DNA of 64,000 nucleotides from Valencia hispanica (GCA_963556495.2 OY747700.1:3026001-3090000); one strand, 5' to 3'; shown: positions 46,188 to 58,627, counted from the stretch's first letter. Notes: generated by a model from the sequence alone, not told the origin. A program made the numbers and translations.

Positions 46188-47010
46188 GTGGGCTCGTCAC
46201 TGCTGCCCCCCGGGCCCCTGCATAGTGGCCGCTGGATGTTCCCCTGGGGTTCTCCTTTGCTCCACTCTTGGGGGATGCGGTCGGCCCCGCCCGGGTCCGC
46301 CTGGGGCTCTGGGGGTCCTTTGGACGTCTTTGCTCCGATCTCCTTCATGTCTGCATCAATTCCTGGGAGACGGATTGATGCCTGCTCACACCAACTATCG
46401 AACACTCTTATGGAGAAACCTTATATGCACCAGCATGCTAACACACACACATAGATGTGGGGTCTCTGGTGTTTAAGGATATATTCTTGGGCTGAGGTTA
46501 TCATTACTAGAGCTTGATTAATCGGTACCATGAGTTTCTCTGTGACATTGTTGTTGTATTTTTATATCCATTTTTGTGAGATGTGGTTGTGTAATTCTTA
46601 GTTCACGATGTTAGGTTTGTTTTGTCGATGTTCCTTTTTTGTTTAGTTTTTCCCCCTCTCTCTGCCGTCCTGTGGGTATGGAGGCAGACTTCAATGTCTT
46701 CCTGTGTTTTCTTTGTTCCCCTTCCTCTCTTGTATTTTCAACTCACCCTCTCTCATGACTTTTTGTTTCCTACCTCTCTTCTTCATCTTCTTTCTTTCTT
46801 CCCCTTCATTTTCCGTCTCCATGTCCATAACATCAGGAAATAAAATCCCCAACAATTCATAATAAAGATTTTTCACACATATATCAAGTGGAGGACTATA
46901 GCAAAAGCTGTACTGCTCCGCTTGTGAAAGTAAATCTGTTGGGCTTCTACTTGGTACTCAGACACCAATTCTGAGCTCCACATTGCCAAACAGGAGACGT
47001 TAAAAAAATG
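46188..47010 (+). mobile_element. Tx1/L1-like 3' end, 5'-truncated copy
   Basis: Opposite-strand relative of 14389-15170. A GC-rich start (GGCCGCTGGATGTTCCCCTG) is followed by a T-rich UTR with many phrases shared in inverted form (ACTTGGTACTCAGAC, GAGCTCCACATTGCCAAAC) and an A-rich tail at about 46999-47015. It contains no coding motif. Confidence 0.65.
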
Positions 47011-47589
47011 TAAAAAAGAGAGAGATTACTGTGCACAAAAAAATATTGTCCACAGTCCCTGGCTTTATCTGTGTTCTCCGTTCCTGAATTGCAAATCCAG
47101 CCGCAGAAAAATCTCTTTCAGGCAGCGCTGGATGCCTAGATAGCGAGAACATTTTGCTGTCAGCGCAAAGTTGGAGGAATATTCTGGCATGCTCTCTCCT
47201 CAAACATAATATGTCAACACGATTCACTTTGGGAGTGTTAAACAAACCAAAATATTACATAGGCCTAAATATTTTACCCGTAGTGAAGAAACCTCCGTCA
47301 CACCCATGAAATTTAATTTATGTATTGTTCCATCTTCAAATGGGTACCAGCGACATTGCAGGAGTCTGCCCTGTTTGCAGAGGACTACGAGTCTTTTAAA
47401 ACCTTGATGTATTCACTGTGAAGAACGCTGCAGCATCTCCACAGAAAGAAAACATGCCTGTATAAGAAAGTGGAATGGAGTGATTTAAATAATAGTCAGT
47501 TCAGATACTGATTATGTGGACATTGTGCTGGGAGCACAAGTGGATGTAGATCTGCGCTGGTAAGAAATTCTGCATCGGGTTTTTAAAAG

Positions 47590-47960
47590 GGGTGAGGACA
47601 ACTATTTTGCAGATGTTATCAATCTGTATCACTTCATTTTTCTGTTCTTCAGATTTAAATTTGATCAAAATATTCCCGTCCTACAGAATATTTACAAACT
47701 CCATCTGGCCTAGTTTCTTCTTTAGTTCTCTAGATCCCGCTATACAGCTTAGACTCATGGTCTCGTCTTCCTTCCTGAATTTTTGTTTTACCTTAAACAC
47801 CTCATTCATCATTTTCTTTCTAAACTCTCTGTTTCCTTCTTCTGAACTATATTCCTCTGGGCTTCTCTTCATCTTTCGTTGTTTTTACCTTTCCTCTGCC
47901 TCTTCCTCTACCATATCACCATCATCATCATCTACCTGCGTTTTTATATTCCATAAAATC
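47590..47960 (-). pseudogene. I-clade LINE ORF1 N-terminal half (inverted)
   Basis: The minus strand reads REFRKKMMNEVFKVKQKFRK, SRELKKKLGQMEFVNIL, a stop, then DGNILIKFKSEEQKNEVIQI. The content is what precedes KACKIREVGKHKV in this family, but it lies on the other strand and about 1.4 kb to the right. 47011-47589 holds no recognised feature. Confidence 0.6.
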
Positions 47961-48089
47961 AAATCAGAATCTAAATTTTTTCCAACAATTCCCTCCTGCT
48001 GTGCAACTTCCCTCCTGTTGGCCTCTTTCTGACAGAGTTTTAGACAAGAGATGTCCAAAGTGCAGACAAGAGTCAGGGAGTATGGGGTA

Positions 48090-49036
48090 GTAAATGTTGT
48101 TTATTTTACAATGGAATGCAAGAAGCTTATTAGCAAACAGGCATGAACTCAAAAACTATATTGATAATTTGGATTCAAAACCGGACATTATATGTATTCA
48201 GGAATCGTGGTTAAAAGATGAATTAGACTTTAAAATATCTCAATATAAAGATATCAGATGTGATAGAATAGGTGGAATAGGAGATGGATGTGTCACTTTT
48301 GTTAAATGTAACTTGAATCCAAGAATAATAAAAATAGGAAAGGAAGATGAGTTCATAATAGTAGAAGTATACACAAATAAAGGACAAATTTGTATAATAA
48401 ATTATTATAATCCTTGTAAAAACTTGATTTAAATAAGATTAAATCAATAGTTGAAAATAATAGTAGACACTTAATTATTTGTGGAGATTTTAATGCACGT
48501 AGCACATTGTGGGGAGGAAAGGAGACTGATTCAAATGGAGAGATAATTGAACAAATAATGGAAGATATGAATTAGTTATGTATTAATGATGGGAGTGTTA
48601 CATACGGGTAACATGTCAGCAATTGATATTACTATGGTGTCTAATAAAATTCCGGGAAAATGTGTTTGGAAGGTACAAGAAAACAATTTAGGGAGTGATC
48701 ATTATCCAATTTTAATCAAAGTTTATGGGAAGAAAGGAATATTGTTGGAAGAAAGGGAAGAGGGGTGGATTTTTTAAAAAGCAAGCTGGGATAAATTTAG
48801 GTTTAAATTTGAAGAATGGCATCATAAGGTTAGATAAATAATATAGAGGAAATGGAAAAAACTTTTAGGAGTGTGGTAATAGAAGCTGCAGAAATATTTA
48901 TACCAAAAAGTAAAAAAAGGTATGAAGAAGAAAAGTGTGCCATGGTGGACAGAAAATTGTGGGAAAGAAATTAAAGCCAGAAATAAAAGATTAAAAATGC
49001 TAAAAGGACACATAATGGAACAAATTTATTAGAATA
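48090..49036 (+). pseudogene. I-clade LINE ORF2: APE endonuclease part
   Basis: From 48094 the frame gives LQWNARSLLANRHELKNYI, DIICIQESWL, IINYYNPC, and after a frame change ICGDFNARSTLWGG and GSDHYPILIKV. GDFN and SDH, the two key endonuclease boxes, are intact, but stops near 48430, 48573 and 48776 disable it. The sequence is cut at 49036 by the Tc1 element. Confidence 0.8.
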
Positions 49037-49038
49037 TA

Positions 49039-50634
49039 CAGGTCCTTCTCAAATGATTAGCATATTGTGATAAAGTTCATTCTTTTCCATAATGTAATGA
49101 TAAAAATTAAACTTTCATATATTTTAGATTCATTGCACACCAACTGGAATATTTCAGGTCTTTTATTGTTTTAAAACTGATGATTTTGGCATACAGCTCA
49201 TGAAAACCCAAAATTCCTATCTCAAAAAATTAGCATATTTCATCCGACCAATAAAAGAAAAGTGTTTTTAATACAAAAAAAGTCAACCTTCAAATAATTA
49301 TGTTCAGTTATGCACTCAATACTTGGTCGGGAATCCTTTTGCAGAAATGACTGCTTCAATGCGGCGTGGCATGGAGGCAATCAGCCTGTGGCACTGCTGA
49401 GGTGTTATGGAGGCCCAGGATGCTTCGATAGCGGCCTGAAGCTCATCCAGAGTGTTGGGTCTTGCGTCTCTCAACTTCCTCTTCACAATATCCCACAGAT
49501 TCTCTATGGGGTTCAGGTCAGGAGAGTTGGCAGGCCAATTGAGCACAGTAATACCATGGTCAGTAAACCATTTACCAGTGGTTTTGGCACTGTGAGCAGG
49601 TGCCAGGTCGTCTTAATCTCCATAAAGCTTTTCAGCAGATGGAAGCATGAAGTGCTCCAAAATCTCCTGATAGCTAGCTGCATTGACCCTGCCCTTGATG
49701 AAACACAGTGGACCAACACCAGCAGCTGACATGGCACCCCAGATCATCACTGACTGTGGGTACTTGACACTGGACTTCAGGCATTTTGGCATTTCCTTCT
49801 CCCCAGTCTTCCTCCAGACTCTGGCACCTTGATTTCCGAATGACATGCAAAATTTGCTTTCATCCGAAAAAAGTACTTTGGACCACTGAGCAACAGTCCA
49901 GTGCTGCTTCTTTGTAGCCCAGGTCAGGCGCTTCTGCCGCTGTTTCTGGTTCAAAAGTGGCTTGACCTGGGGAATGCGGCACCTGTAGCCCATTTCCTGC
50001 ACATGCCTGTGCACGGTGGCTCTGGATGTTTCTACTCCAGACTCAGTCCACTGCCTCCGCAGGTCCCCCAAGGTCTGGAATCGGTCCTTCTCCACAATCT
50101 TCCTCAGGGTCCGGTCACCTCTTCTCGTTGTGCGGCGTTTTCTGCCACACTTTTTCCTTCCCACAGACTTCCCACTGAGGTACCTTGATACAGCACTCTG
50201 GGAACAGCCTATTCGTTCAGAAATGTCTTTCTGTGTCTTACCCTCTTGCTTGAGGGTGTCAATGATGGCCTTCTGGGCAGCAGTCAGGTCGGCAGTCTTA
50301 CCCATGATTGCGGTTTTGAGTAATGAACCAGGCTGGGAGTTTTTAAAAGCCTCAGGAATCTTTTGCAGGTGTTTAGAGTTAATTAGTTGATTCAGATGAT
50401 TAGGTTAATAGCTCGTTTAGAGAACCTTTTCATGATACGCTAATTTTTCGAGATAGGAATTTTGGGTTTTCATGAGCTGTATGCCAAAATCATCAGTTTT
50501 AAAACAATAAAAGACTTGAAATATTTCAGTTGGTGTGCAATGAATCTAAAATATATGAAAGTTTAATTTTTATCATTACATTATGGAAAATAATGAACTT
50601 TATCACAATTTACTAATTTTTTGAGAAGGACCTG
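49039..50634 (-). mobile_element. Tc1/mariner element with long inverted repeats (1596 bp)
   Basis: TA at 49037-49038 and 50635-50636 flanks ends CAGGTCCTTCTCAAA and TTTTGAGAAGGACCTG. Inverted similarity continues for about 200 bp on each side (for example CATACAGCTCATGAAAACCC against GGGTTTTCATGAGCTGTATG). The transposase is on the minus strand. Confidence 0.93.
49316..50305 (-). pseudogene. Tc1 transposase, broken by small deletion and stop
   Basis: The start at 50305 gives an N-terminal paired-type HTH (AIIDTLKQEGKTQKDISERI, SQSAVSRYL), a GRKKCGRKRRTTRR basic stretch, and a second HTH. The DDE catalytic core has FSDESKF (first Asp), DLAPAHS (second Asp) and NPIENLW (Glu), i.e. DD34E type. 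At 49613-49615 a TAA stands where the family has a few more residues between LYGD and DLAPAHS, so a short deletion seems to have made the stop. The frame is otherwise the same on both sides. Confidence 0.88.
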
Positions 50635-50711
50635 TATTTAATTGTTTTGATGATTGTTTGACTCTGCGTTATTATTTATTTATTTCTTCTCTCTAAGGTA
50701 ACCATAGGTTA

Positions 50712-50792
<81 letters not shown>
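50712..50792. repeat. ATT trinucleotide microsatellite
   Basis: About 80 bp of uninterrupted ATT units, lying between the Tc1 element and the continuing I-clade LINE. Confidence 0.97.
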
Positions 50793-50794
<2 letters not shown>

Positions 50795-50799
50795 ATTAA

Positions 50800-51413
50800 A
50801 GAGGTGAAAAGAGAGTTGGAGAGGTTATTGTGAAAAGATAGGTAGAACATACCAGTAAGTGATGCATGGGGAATGATAAGAAAAATGAAAGGAGTTCAAA
50901 AAGAATGTTAGTGTTAGAAGAAGGGGATGCAATAGCTATAACTAATAAAGATAAAGCAGAATTAATGGTTAAGGCATACGTTAAAATATATAGTACAGAA
51001 AATCTGTCAGAAATAAGAAGGGAAAGAAGAGAAGAAACTAGAAGGAATAATTATATTTGTATTGAAAGAAGTGAGGAAGAGAGTTTTATGAGAACAATGG
51101 ATGTACCATTCACCATTTTTGAATTAAAATGGGCATTGACAAAAACGGGTATGTCAAGTCCAGGGAAGGATAAAATATGTTATCCATCCATCCATCCATT
51201 TTCTATACCCGTCCATCCTAATACAGGGTTGCGGGGGGGCTGGTGCCTATCTCCAGCGGTCAAGGGGCGAGAGGCGGGGTACACCCTGGACAGTTCGCCA
51301 GTCCATCGCAGGGCATAAAATATGTTATGTAATGTTAAAACAGTTAGGGAAACAAATGAAATTAAAATTATTAGAAATGTATAATGAAATATGGGAAAAG
51401 GGAAAATTACCAA
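50800..51413 (+). pseudogene. I-clade LINE ORF2: linker and start of RT
   Basis: The frame 50866-51180 reads LEEGDAIAITNKDKAELMVK, then MDVPFTIFELKWALTKTGMS and SPGKDKICY. After the SINE at 51183-51314 it resumes as VMLKQLGKQMKLKLLEMYNE, IWEKGKLP. This is the ORF2 linker and RT domain entry (SPGKDKI corresponds to the usual APGPDGI box). It is cut at 51413 by the BEL element and continues at 59261. Confidence 0.8.
51183..51314 (-). mobile_element. Rex3-type SINE or LINE tail, 132 bp, with 13 bp target duplication
   Basis: ATAAAATATGTTA is found at 51170-51182 and again at 51315-51327. Between them, read on the minus strand, lies a GC-rich body (GACTGGCGAACTGTCCAGG, CTGGAGATAGGCACCAGCC) ending in TAGAAAATGGATGGATGGAT, the GATG tail used by Rex3/RTE machinery. 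Tails of the same type occur near 24100, 26840 and 29660. Confidence 0.9.
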
Positions 51414-51953
51414 TGTTCTGCCCTTTATCTCAAACGCCTTGCTTGAGTATGCAGTCAGATAACGCCTCCCAAAGACAACAGACACAGGGATTGTTTCCAA
51501 GGTTTACTGCTGCCCAAGGAATAACGTAAAACTGTAAAAAATACAAAATACAGAATCCTCAATGTACATAGTCAATTACATGTTTGCATAAGCACAACGA
51601 AGGCTTTACATTGCATATAGTAGCTAGCATCAACTATAACAGAAACAGATTGTGCATTCACAAAACGAAGAAAAACTAAATTTACGTCTGGGATATAAGA
51701 TATAACAATTACATATGCATAGGAATTATAATGTAGCAACATCTACATACCGAAAGTGCCTTCAAAACAACTTAAATAAAGGAGCAATAGTAGCCATGAC
51801 CGCATGCTCTTCTTTGCTGCTGGGCTCACATTTGTGATGTCATCATGAAAGGACATTAACAATATCATATGCAATACCCAACTTTGAACAGAAGGTGTCA
51901 CTTTACTACAACTTTTATATCAAATAAATACAGAATGTTCATAGAACAGCACA
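51414..51953 (-). repeat. BEL element LTR (3' LTR in element orientation)
   Basis: 540 bp starting TGTTCTGCCC and ending CAGCACA. About eight single-base differences from the other LTR by eye. Confidence 0.92.
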
Positions 51954-52013
51954 CTCCCCTTCTGGTATTCAGGAAATACCAAACCTTCTTACTTGAGTGT
52001 AAACCTGAACGGT

Positions 52014-53485
52014 CTATTCCGAATCTTCATGGAGGAGGAGTACTATCTCATTAATAGGTCTCAGAAACAGTTTGGGTCCATCTTTCCCAATGATTTTTAC
52101 TTGTACTTTTCGAACTCGCCCATCTTGGCTGGGGTACGTTTCCGTTATGATGCCCATGGGCCAATCGTTCCGTTTTGACTGAGAGTCCTTGAGCAGAACT
52201 ATGCATCCTTTTGAAATGTTGGGCTGTTGGTGTTGCCATTTTCGACGATGCTGTAGGGTTGAAAGGTACTGTTTACGCCATCTGTCCCAGAAAGTGGTTG
52301 CGAGGCTTTGCACAGTACGCCACTGTTGTTTGTACAAATCAGCCTTTCCAAAGTCCCCAGGTGGAACTGAGCTAGGACCAGTCTTTTGGGTAAGTAATGT
52401 GGCAGGTGTTAGGATGAAAGGATCTGTTGGATCAGTAGAAACAGGTATCAGTGGCCTGTTGTTTATAATGGCGGTAACTTCAGCCATGAAGGTGGAGAGT
52501 ACCTCGTGCGTGAGTTTAGAGGATGCCATCTGAAGAAGCATGGAGTCCAAAATTCTACGAGCAACGCCAATCATCCTTTCCCATGCACCTCCCATGTGCG
52601 ACGAATGCGGAGGGTTGAAAGTCCATGTGCAGCCGTGATCTGACAGGAATTGTTTCACCGCCTTCTCATCAACATTGGAAGGAATTTGCAGGTCTTTACA
52701 AGCTCCGATGAAATTGGTCCCTCTATCAGAGCGAATCCGTTTCACTGGACCCCGGATTGCCAGAAACCTCCTTAAAGCATTAATGAAACTGGAGGTATCT
52801 AGGGACTCTATCACTTCTATGTGAATGGCTCTGACACTTAGACATGTGAATAGCACCGCCCATCTTTTGCTTTCTGCATAGCCGCCACTTGTCCTACGAG
52901 CAGATACTGACCAGGGGCCAAACACATCTAGTCCCACATGTGTGAAGGGAGGCTCTATGCTGAGCCTGTCCGCGGGCAGATCTGCCATCTTTTGAGTCTC
53001 GCAGTCCCTCCTGAGTCTGCGGCATACAACACAGGAATGGATGAGACTGTTCACACGTCTTTTGCCTCCTATTATCCAGTAGCCAGCAGATCTTATTGCT
53101 CCCTCCGTGAAGTGACGACCCTGATGATGCGTTTGCTCATGAAAGTGTCGTGTTAGAAGTAATGCTACATGGTTCCTACCAGGTATGAGGAGGGGTCTCT
53201 TTTCTTCAGATCCAAGACCTGCTTTGACCAGAGGACCTCCGACCCTCAACAGACCGCTTTGATCAATGAAGGGATCTAGTTTTCGGAGTGTGCTAGTTTT
53301 CGGAAGTGGTTCATTCCGTTTGAGACACTGCAACTCGTCGGCAACAGTTTCCTGTTGTACTGCTCGTATGACAACTTCTGTGCTCTGAAGTATTGTGTCA
53401 GCACTAAGAGGAAGTTTGCAACAGTGCCACCCTTTGCATGCCTGAGGGTTGTAATTTTGAACCTGCTTATAAGAGCGTGCAATAT
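52014..53485 (-). pseudogene. BEL pol: integrase and C-terminal domain
   Basis: From 53333 the 439-codon frame shows the zinc-binding HHCC domain (HFHEQTHHQGRHF, then CVVCRRLRR), the DDE core with VGLDVFGPW, RSDRGTNFIG and GGAWERMIGVARR, and a C-terminal region with WRKQYLSTLQHRRKW as in other BEL/Pao integrases. It is continuous to its stop at 52014. The short stretch 53334-53485 connects it to the part beyond the L2 insertion. Integrase inserts the DNA copy into chromosomes. The domain looks intact but can no longer be made from a full polyprotein. Confidence 0.9.
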
Positions 53486-54194
53486 AGCTTATAGTTAGAG
53501 TGGCTTAGGTCATCCTGAGCTACCTCTGTAGTTATGCTGCTATAGGCTTAGACTGCTGGAGGACAGACTTACCAATTTTATTCACTCTGCTACTTCCTTT
53601 TCTCCTACGACTCTCCAGTTGTATTACAGTACATTCTGTTATTTCGACTGTTAACTTTGTTTTCTCTCAGTGTTTTTCTCCCCATAGAAGATATACCTGG
53701 TCTGGTATCCTCCTTGGCTGCAATGCCCTGTTGGACGGGGGGCATCGACTGGGATGATCCTTTCAGTAACTGAACATCTGCTGTGTCCTGTTATCAACTT
53801 TTTACTTTCTGTAACATAGAAATTACTCTTATACCAGATCTTCTGTTCCTTCTGTGTTCTGCTCTGTCTTCTCAAACCCCCAGACGGTCGTGGCAGATGG
53901 CCGCTCCTAATGAGCCTGGTTCTGTTGGAGGTTTCTTCCTGTTAAAGGGGAGTTTTTCCTCTCCAACGTGGCTACATGCTTGCTCAGTATGAGGGATTGC
54001 TGAAGGATTGCTGTGGTTGAAAGTCTGCCCAACCTCACGCCAATGACTGACGCAATCTGCTGGGATTCCTTAAATAGGAAACTTTTTAACTGATTGGAAT
54101 GTTTGTATAATTGTATTGAAATAACTTCTTGTTAAGTGCCTTGAGATGACATCTGTTGTGAATTGGCGCTATATAAATAAACTGAATTGAATTG
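53486..54194 (+). mobile_element. L2-clade LINE family A 3' end inside BEL pol
   Basis: AATAT at 53481-53485 and 54195-54199 flanks a 709 bp piece that begins AGCTTATAGTTAGAGTGGC at the very end of the L2 ORF and ends AATAAACTGAATTGAATTG. On either side the BEL frame reads GRLIH and then IARSYKQVQN when it is removed. Confidence 0.85.
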
Positions 54195-54199
54195 AATAT

Positions 54200-57100
54200 G
54201 AATCAGCCTTCCAACAGCTCGGATCAGACGGCTCCAGTCCGAAAAGTGTTCAAAGCGATTTGAGACAGTGGTACGCAACACTGTTACTTCTGGGCGAACT
54301 TCTGAATCTCGATCAGGATCAACAAGTGCGAAGGGTTCTCTAGGGAAAGTCTCTGTTTTTGGATGACGCAAGAATGCTGGTCCACTGAACCAGGTAGTGT
54401 TCTGCAATTTGGTTGGACATAATGGTCGTGTTGCGACATCAGCTGGATTATGCTCTGAGCTCACATAATGCCATTGTTCTGGATTAGTGCTTATCCGGAT
54501 TCTCTGTACACGATTGCTTACATAGACATGAAATCTACGTTGCTCGTTGTGGATGTAGCCAAGGACCACTCTACTATCTGTGTAGAAGGTGATCTCATTG
54601 AATTTGACAGCAATCTCTGCAATGATGGTTTCCATCATGTTCGCTGCCAATACAGCCGCACAGAGTTCCAGACGAGGTATAGTGTGCTCTGGTTGTGGCG
54701 CTAGCCTTGCTTTACCTGTGATGAACCCCATATGACAGCTACCATCTGAATCCACTGTTTTGAGGTAAGCAACTGCTGCTATTACTTTCTCAGAAGCGTC
54801 TGAAAAAACACAGAGCTCCTTGAACTTGGCGCCTGACAACGATGTGGGCCCATAGCTTCTTGGGACTTGTACATGTTGCAGTTCCTGCAGAGAATCTCTC
54901 CACTCCTCCCACACCTTTTGCTTGTTCACAGGTAAGGGTGCATCCCAGTCAGCAGCGTTTTCAGTTAGCTCCCTCAGTAGTACTTTGCCCTGAACTGTGA
55001 TGGGGGCCACAAATCCTAGTGGGTCATACAAACTGTTTATAACTGACAGCAGTCCACGCCTAGTGTAAGGCCTTCTATCTTTTTGGACATTGAAGTTGAA
55101 GCAGTCTGTGTCCAGATTCCAAAGCAAGCCAAGACTGCGTTGCATAGGAAGTGAGCTAACACCTAAACCCAGTTCTTTCATTGAATTGGCGTAATCCTCA
55201 GATGGGAATGCTCTCATAACTTCCTTGCTGTTTGAAGCCAGTTTATGCAACTTCAAGTTAGATCCAGCCAGCATGTCTTGTGTCCTTTTTAACAGGTCGA
55301 TTGCCATCTCTGCGGAAGGTAAGGACTTCAATCCGTCGTCCATATAAAAGTCTTGCTCCACGAACTGTAGGGCGTCTTGACCGAATTCCTCTTGTCCCTC
55401 TTGAGCTGCACGACGAAGACAGTAAATGGCGCTGCCGGAGAGGGACTGTTCCCAAATACGTGTACCTTCATACGGTATTCCGTGACCTCGTTCTCTGGGT
55501 TATTTTCATGAAACCAGAGGAACCTGAGGTGGTTCCTGTCTGCAGCTTGCACTTTAAAGCAGTGGAACATTTGCTGTATATCTACCATGAAGGCGACAGG
55601 CTCTTTGCGAAACCGCATGAGGACACCGAGGAGACTGTTGTTGAGGTCAGGACCCGTCAAGAGAACCTTGTTCAGTGATGCCCCTTTGCATTGAGCGCTC
55701 GAGTCAAAGACCACTCGGATCTGGGATGGCTTTTTTGGATGGTACACAGCAAAAGAAGGTAGATACCAACATTGTTCATTGGGACCAAGTGAAGGAGCTA
55801 TTTCTGCATGATCATTTTGGAATAGCCTCTCCATAAAGGCTACAAAGTCTTTTTTCATCTCAGGCTTCTTCCTGAAGGACCGTAGAAGTGAATTGAAGCG
55901 TTCCACAGCTTGTTGACAATTGTTTGGAAGATATTGCCTTGGCTGCTTGAATGGGAGTGGGGCAACCCATGAATTTTCCTCGTCTTTATAGACTTTTCTA
56001 TCCATGAGCTGCAGAAAGAGTCTGTCCTCAATAGATGGAGCTGTTCTCTCGTCATGTTTTGTTCTCTGAAAAACGTCCCATTCCGCTAGTCTTTGAGTCC
56101 GCTCCTTGATAAGGGACTTGGTGAGTGGCTCGTTTTGGGATCTATCCTTTACGGTGTAGTTGTTAGGACATGGGTGAAAGTATGTAGACTGACCGTTTTC
56201 CATAATGTTGGTGTGGTAAGTTTGAGTGAAAGTCGGTTTATGAACTTTCCCGAGGCACATGTCTCCAATGATTACCCACCCGAAGTCCAATTTTTGCGCA
56301 AAGGGTGCATTTGGTGGCCCATTCACTTGCTTATGGGCTTTGTGGACTCTGATTATATCTCTGCCTAACAGGAGAAGAATGGGAACATGATGATCGGGCT
56401 CTGGAATGTATCTTGCAAGATGTTTTAGGTGCCTGTGGTTACTAACTACTCCTGGAGTGGGGATTTCAGAGCGATTGTCTGGAATTTCGTTACACTCAAG
56501 TAGCACTGGTAAGGGTAAGACTAAGCTTCCATCAAAGGATTCCACTTGAAAGCCTCGTGCTAGCCTGGCTTCTGTTTCGACTGTGCCTGCGCATGTTTTG
56601 AGAGTGTAGGCTACTTTACACTCTGTAATGTCAAACAGATCGAAGAATTCTGATCTTGCGAGCGATCTGTTGCTTTGATCATCTAGTATCACATATGTTT
56701 TGACTGCCTTTTTTGGGTGGCCTTCAGGAAATACTTTCACGAGACATACCTTGGAGCATGAGCGTGGAAGTTGACCGTCTTCACACACCTCTGTACAAGC
56801 TGAGGAAACCTCTGATTCCACAGGTACGTCCTCACTCACTTTGTGATCCTCTGATGTCGGCAATTGTGGTGCTTTCGTCCATGGTGCTGGGCCTGGATGG
56901 AGCGCAGCCATGTGGGTAACGCTGCCACATTCTGAACACTTAACATCCTGATCACAGTTCTTAGCCATGTGGGATATGGAACTGCAACATTTAAAGCATA
57001 TGCCTTGTTGTTTGAGCAGTGACTTTCTCTCTTCCATAGGTTTCATCCTAAATCCTCTACATCTGAACAGAGGGTGAGGCTTATTGTGTAGAAAGCACTG

Positions 57101-57364
57101 TTTTGCTGGATTTACCTTATTTTTGAGTTCGCTGGCAGCTGATGAATTCTCAGAGGAGACCTGTGTCTTGTGTGTGATGACAGTTCTGGGAAAAACAGAT
57201 TTGTTTAACTGTTTGTTTGGTTTGCGAGTTTCTTCCTGTACAGCTGTGAGAAAGAAACTTGGATCGTTGCGCATTTTAGCTTGCTGACACACAAAGTCTA
57301 CTAATAACTTGAAGGGTGGAAAGGAAACTCTGCAGTCCTCTTTATACTTAGATCCCACCGTGAG
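54200..57364 (-). pseudogene. BEL pol: zinc knuckles, protease, RT, RNase H
   Basis: Minus-strand order: knuckles CFKCCSSISHMAKNC and CSECGSVTHMAALH, aspartic protease VILDDQSNRSLA, BEL-type RT (IRVVFDSSAQCKGASLN, FMVDIQQMFHCFKV, catalytic FYMDDGLKS at about 55350), then a connection/RNase H region (CVFSDASEKVIAAVAY, FYTDSRVVLGYI, HNPADVATR). A frameshift near 55435, just after NSPSP and before the catalytic box, splits the frame. The gag frame joins without shift at a TAG (57365-57367). Confidence 0.9.
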
Positions 57365-58627
57365 CTACTTTTCTTGTAAGCTGAATGGCAATTTCTGAAT
57401 TATCGGATTTACTCCCCGTGGTGTGTCTAGATAGGAAAGACCCATTAGATTGCCATCCTGCTTAGCTGCTTGGATCTCCATGAGCAAATCTCCCAGCTCG
57501 CGCAGTCTGTGACTGTCTCTGTTTGCTATTTTTGGGAAGCTCTCCAGTTTAGCAAATAGAGCACTTTCTACCATTTCTGGCGAGCCATATGTTTCATAAA
57601 GTCTGTCCCAAATCAGCCTGAGCCCTTGTAACGGGTGGTTAATGTGCACAGCTCTGATCCGTCTTGCATGCTCAGCTGACTCAGACCCCAGCCATTTCAC
57701 TAGCAAGTCCATCTCCTCGCTAGGTGAGAGATTAAGGTCTTTAGTGGCATTTATGAAGGATGCTCTCCATGCTCTGAAAGTCTCTGGATGATCGTTAAAC
57801 TGTGTAAGGCCGGTTGACACTAATTCACGTCTTGCAATAAACTTGACGACATCAGACATTTGATTATTTCCATACAGATTACCTTGATACTGTCCAGCTT
57901 GTAAAGGTGTAGCTGACTGAGTCTGATAATAGCCGAAAGGCACGCTTCTGTCTGCGCTCCTTTCCTCGCTGCCTGGAAATGGTGCAGATCGTGGGTGGTG
58001 CCCATCTCGAGGAGACCTGAAGTATGACTCATGCGGAGCCGGGCATGGCAACTGTACATCCTTAGATTGCAAAATGGTAGAGTACTGCACGCACTCGGCG
58101 TCGACAGGCTGAGACTTGAGTGGTATGGCATAAAAACCATGCTGGTCCTCCTGCTGCATGTAGGATTCAGTAGTCTGTGGTTGTTGCACTTCTGACACGC
58201 TTATGCGTCCGTTATCATAAAACGGCCCATCCAGCACTGGCATTTGTGAATCTACAGCACTATCTGCTTGTTTTGATAAGTAAGCCTGTGTGCGTTCTGT
58301 TGTATCCTCTATAGGAAAGTCTATTACGCTCGAATCCCCCCTACTTTCTTGCTCTGCGGCTGTTTCTAAAGCCTCTGCCTTCGCTTGTATGGCTGCAGCT
58401 CTTTTTTGCAGCCTTAAAGTCTCTAGTGATGCTTCAAGCTGTGCTTGTTGTATTTTAAGCTCACTTTCCTTCTTAGCAAATGCTATTTCTGCTTTAGCCG
58501 CTTCAGCCTCTGCTCTAGCCATTGCAGCAGCTGTGGTTACGGCCGATGAGCCTCGTGAGCGCCGTGACGAACATGATGCATTAGAAACTTGCCTCCGTGA
58601 TCCAGACTTGGAGCTTGACTTAGACAT
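57365..58627 (-). pseudogene. BEL gag (420 codons to a premature stop)
   Basis: The start is MSKSSSKSGSRRQ. An Ala/Glu/Lys-rich coiled-coil segment follows (AAMARAEAEAAKAEIAFAKK, LKIQQAQLEASLETLRLQ), then the gag capsid-like core (LTQFNDHPETFRAWRASF, LLVKWLGSESAEHARRI, LRLIWDRLYETYGSPEMVE, FPKIANRDSHRLRELGDLL), typical of BEL/Pao. It ends LPFSLQEK-stop-LTVGSK in the same frame as the downstream part. Trp is expected at the stop, so one G to A change (TGG to TAG) probably created it. Confidence 0.9.
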
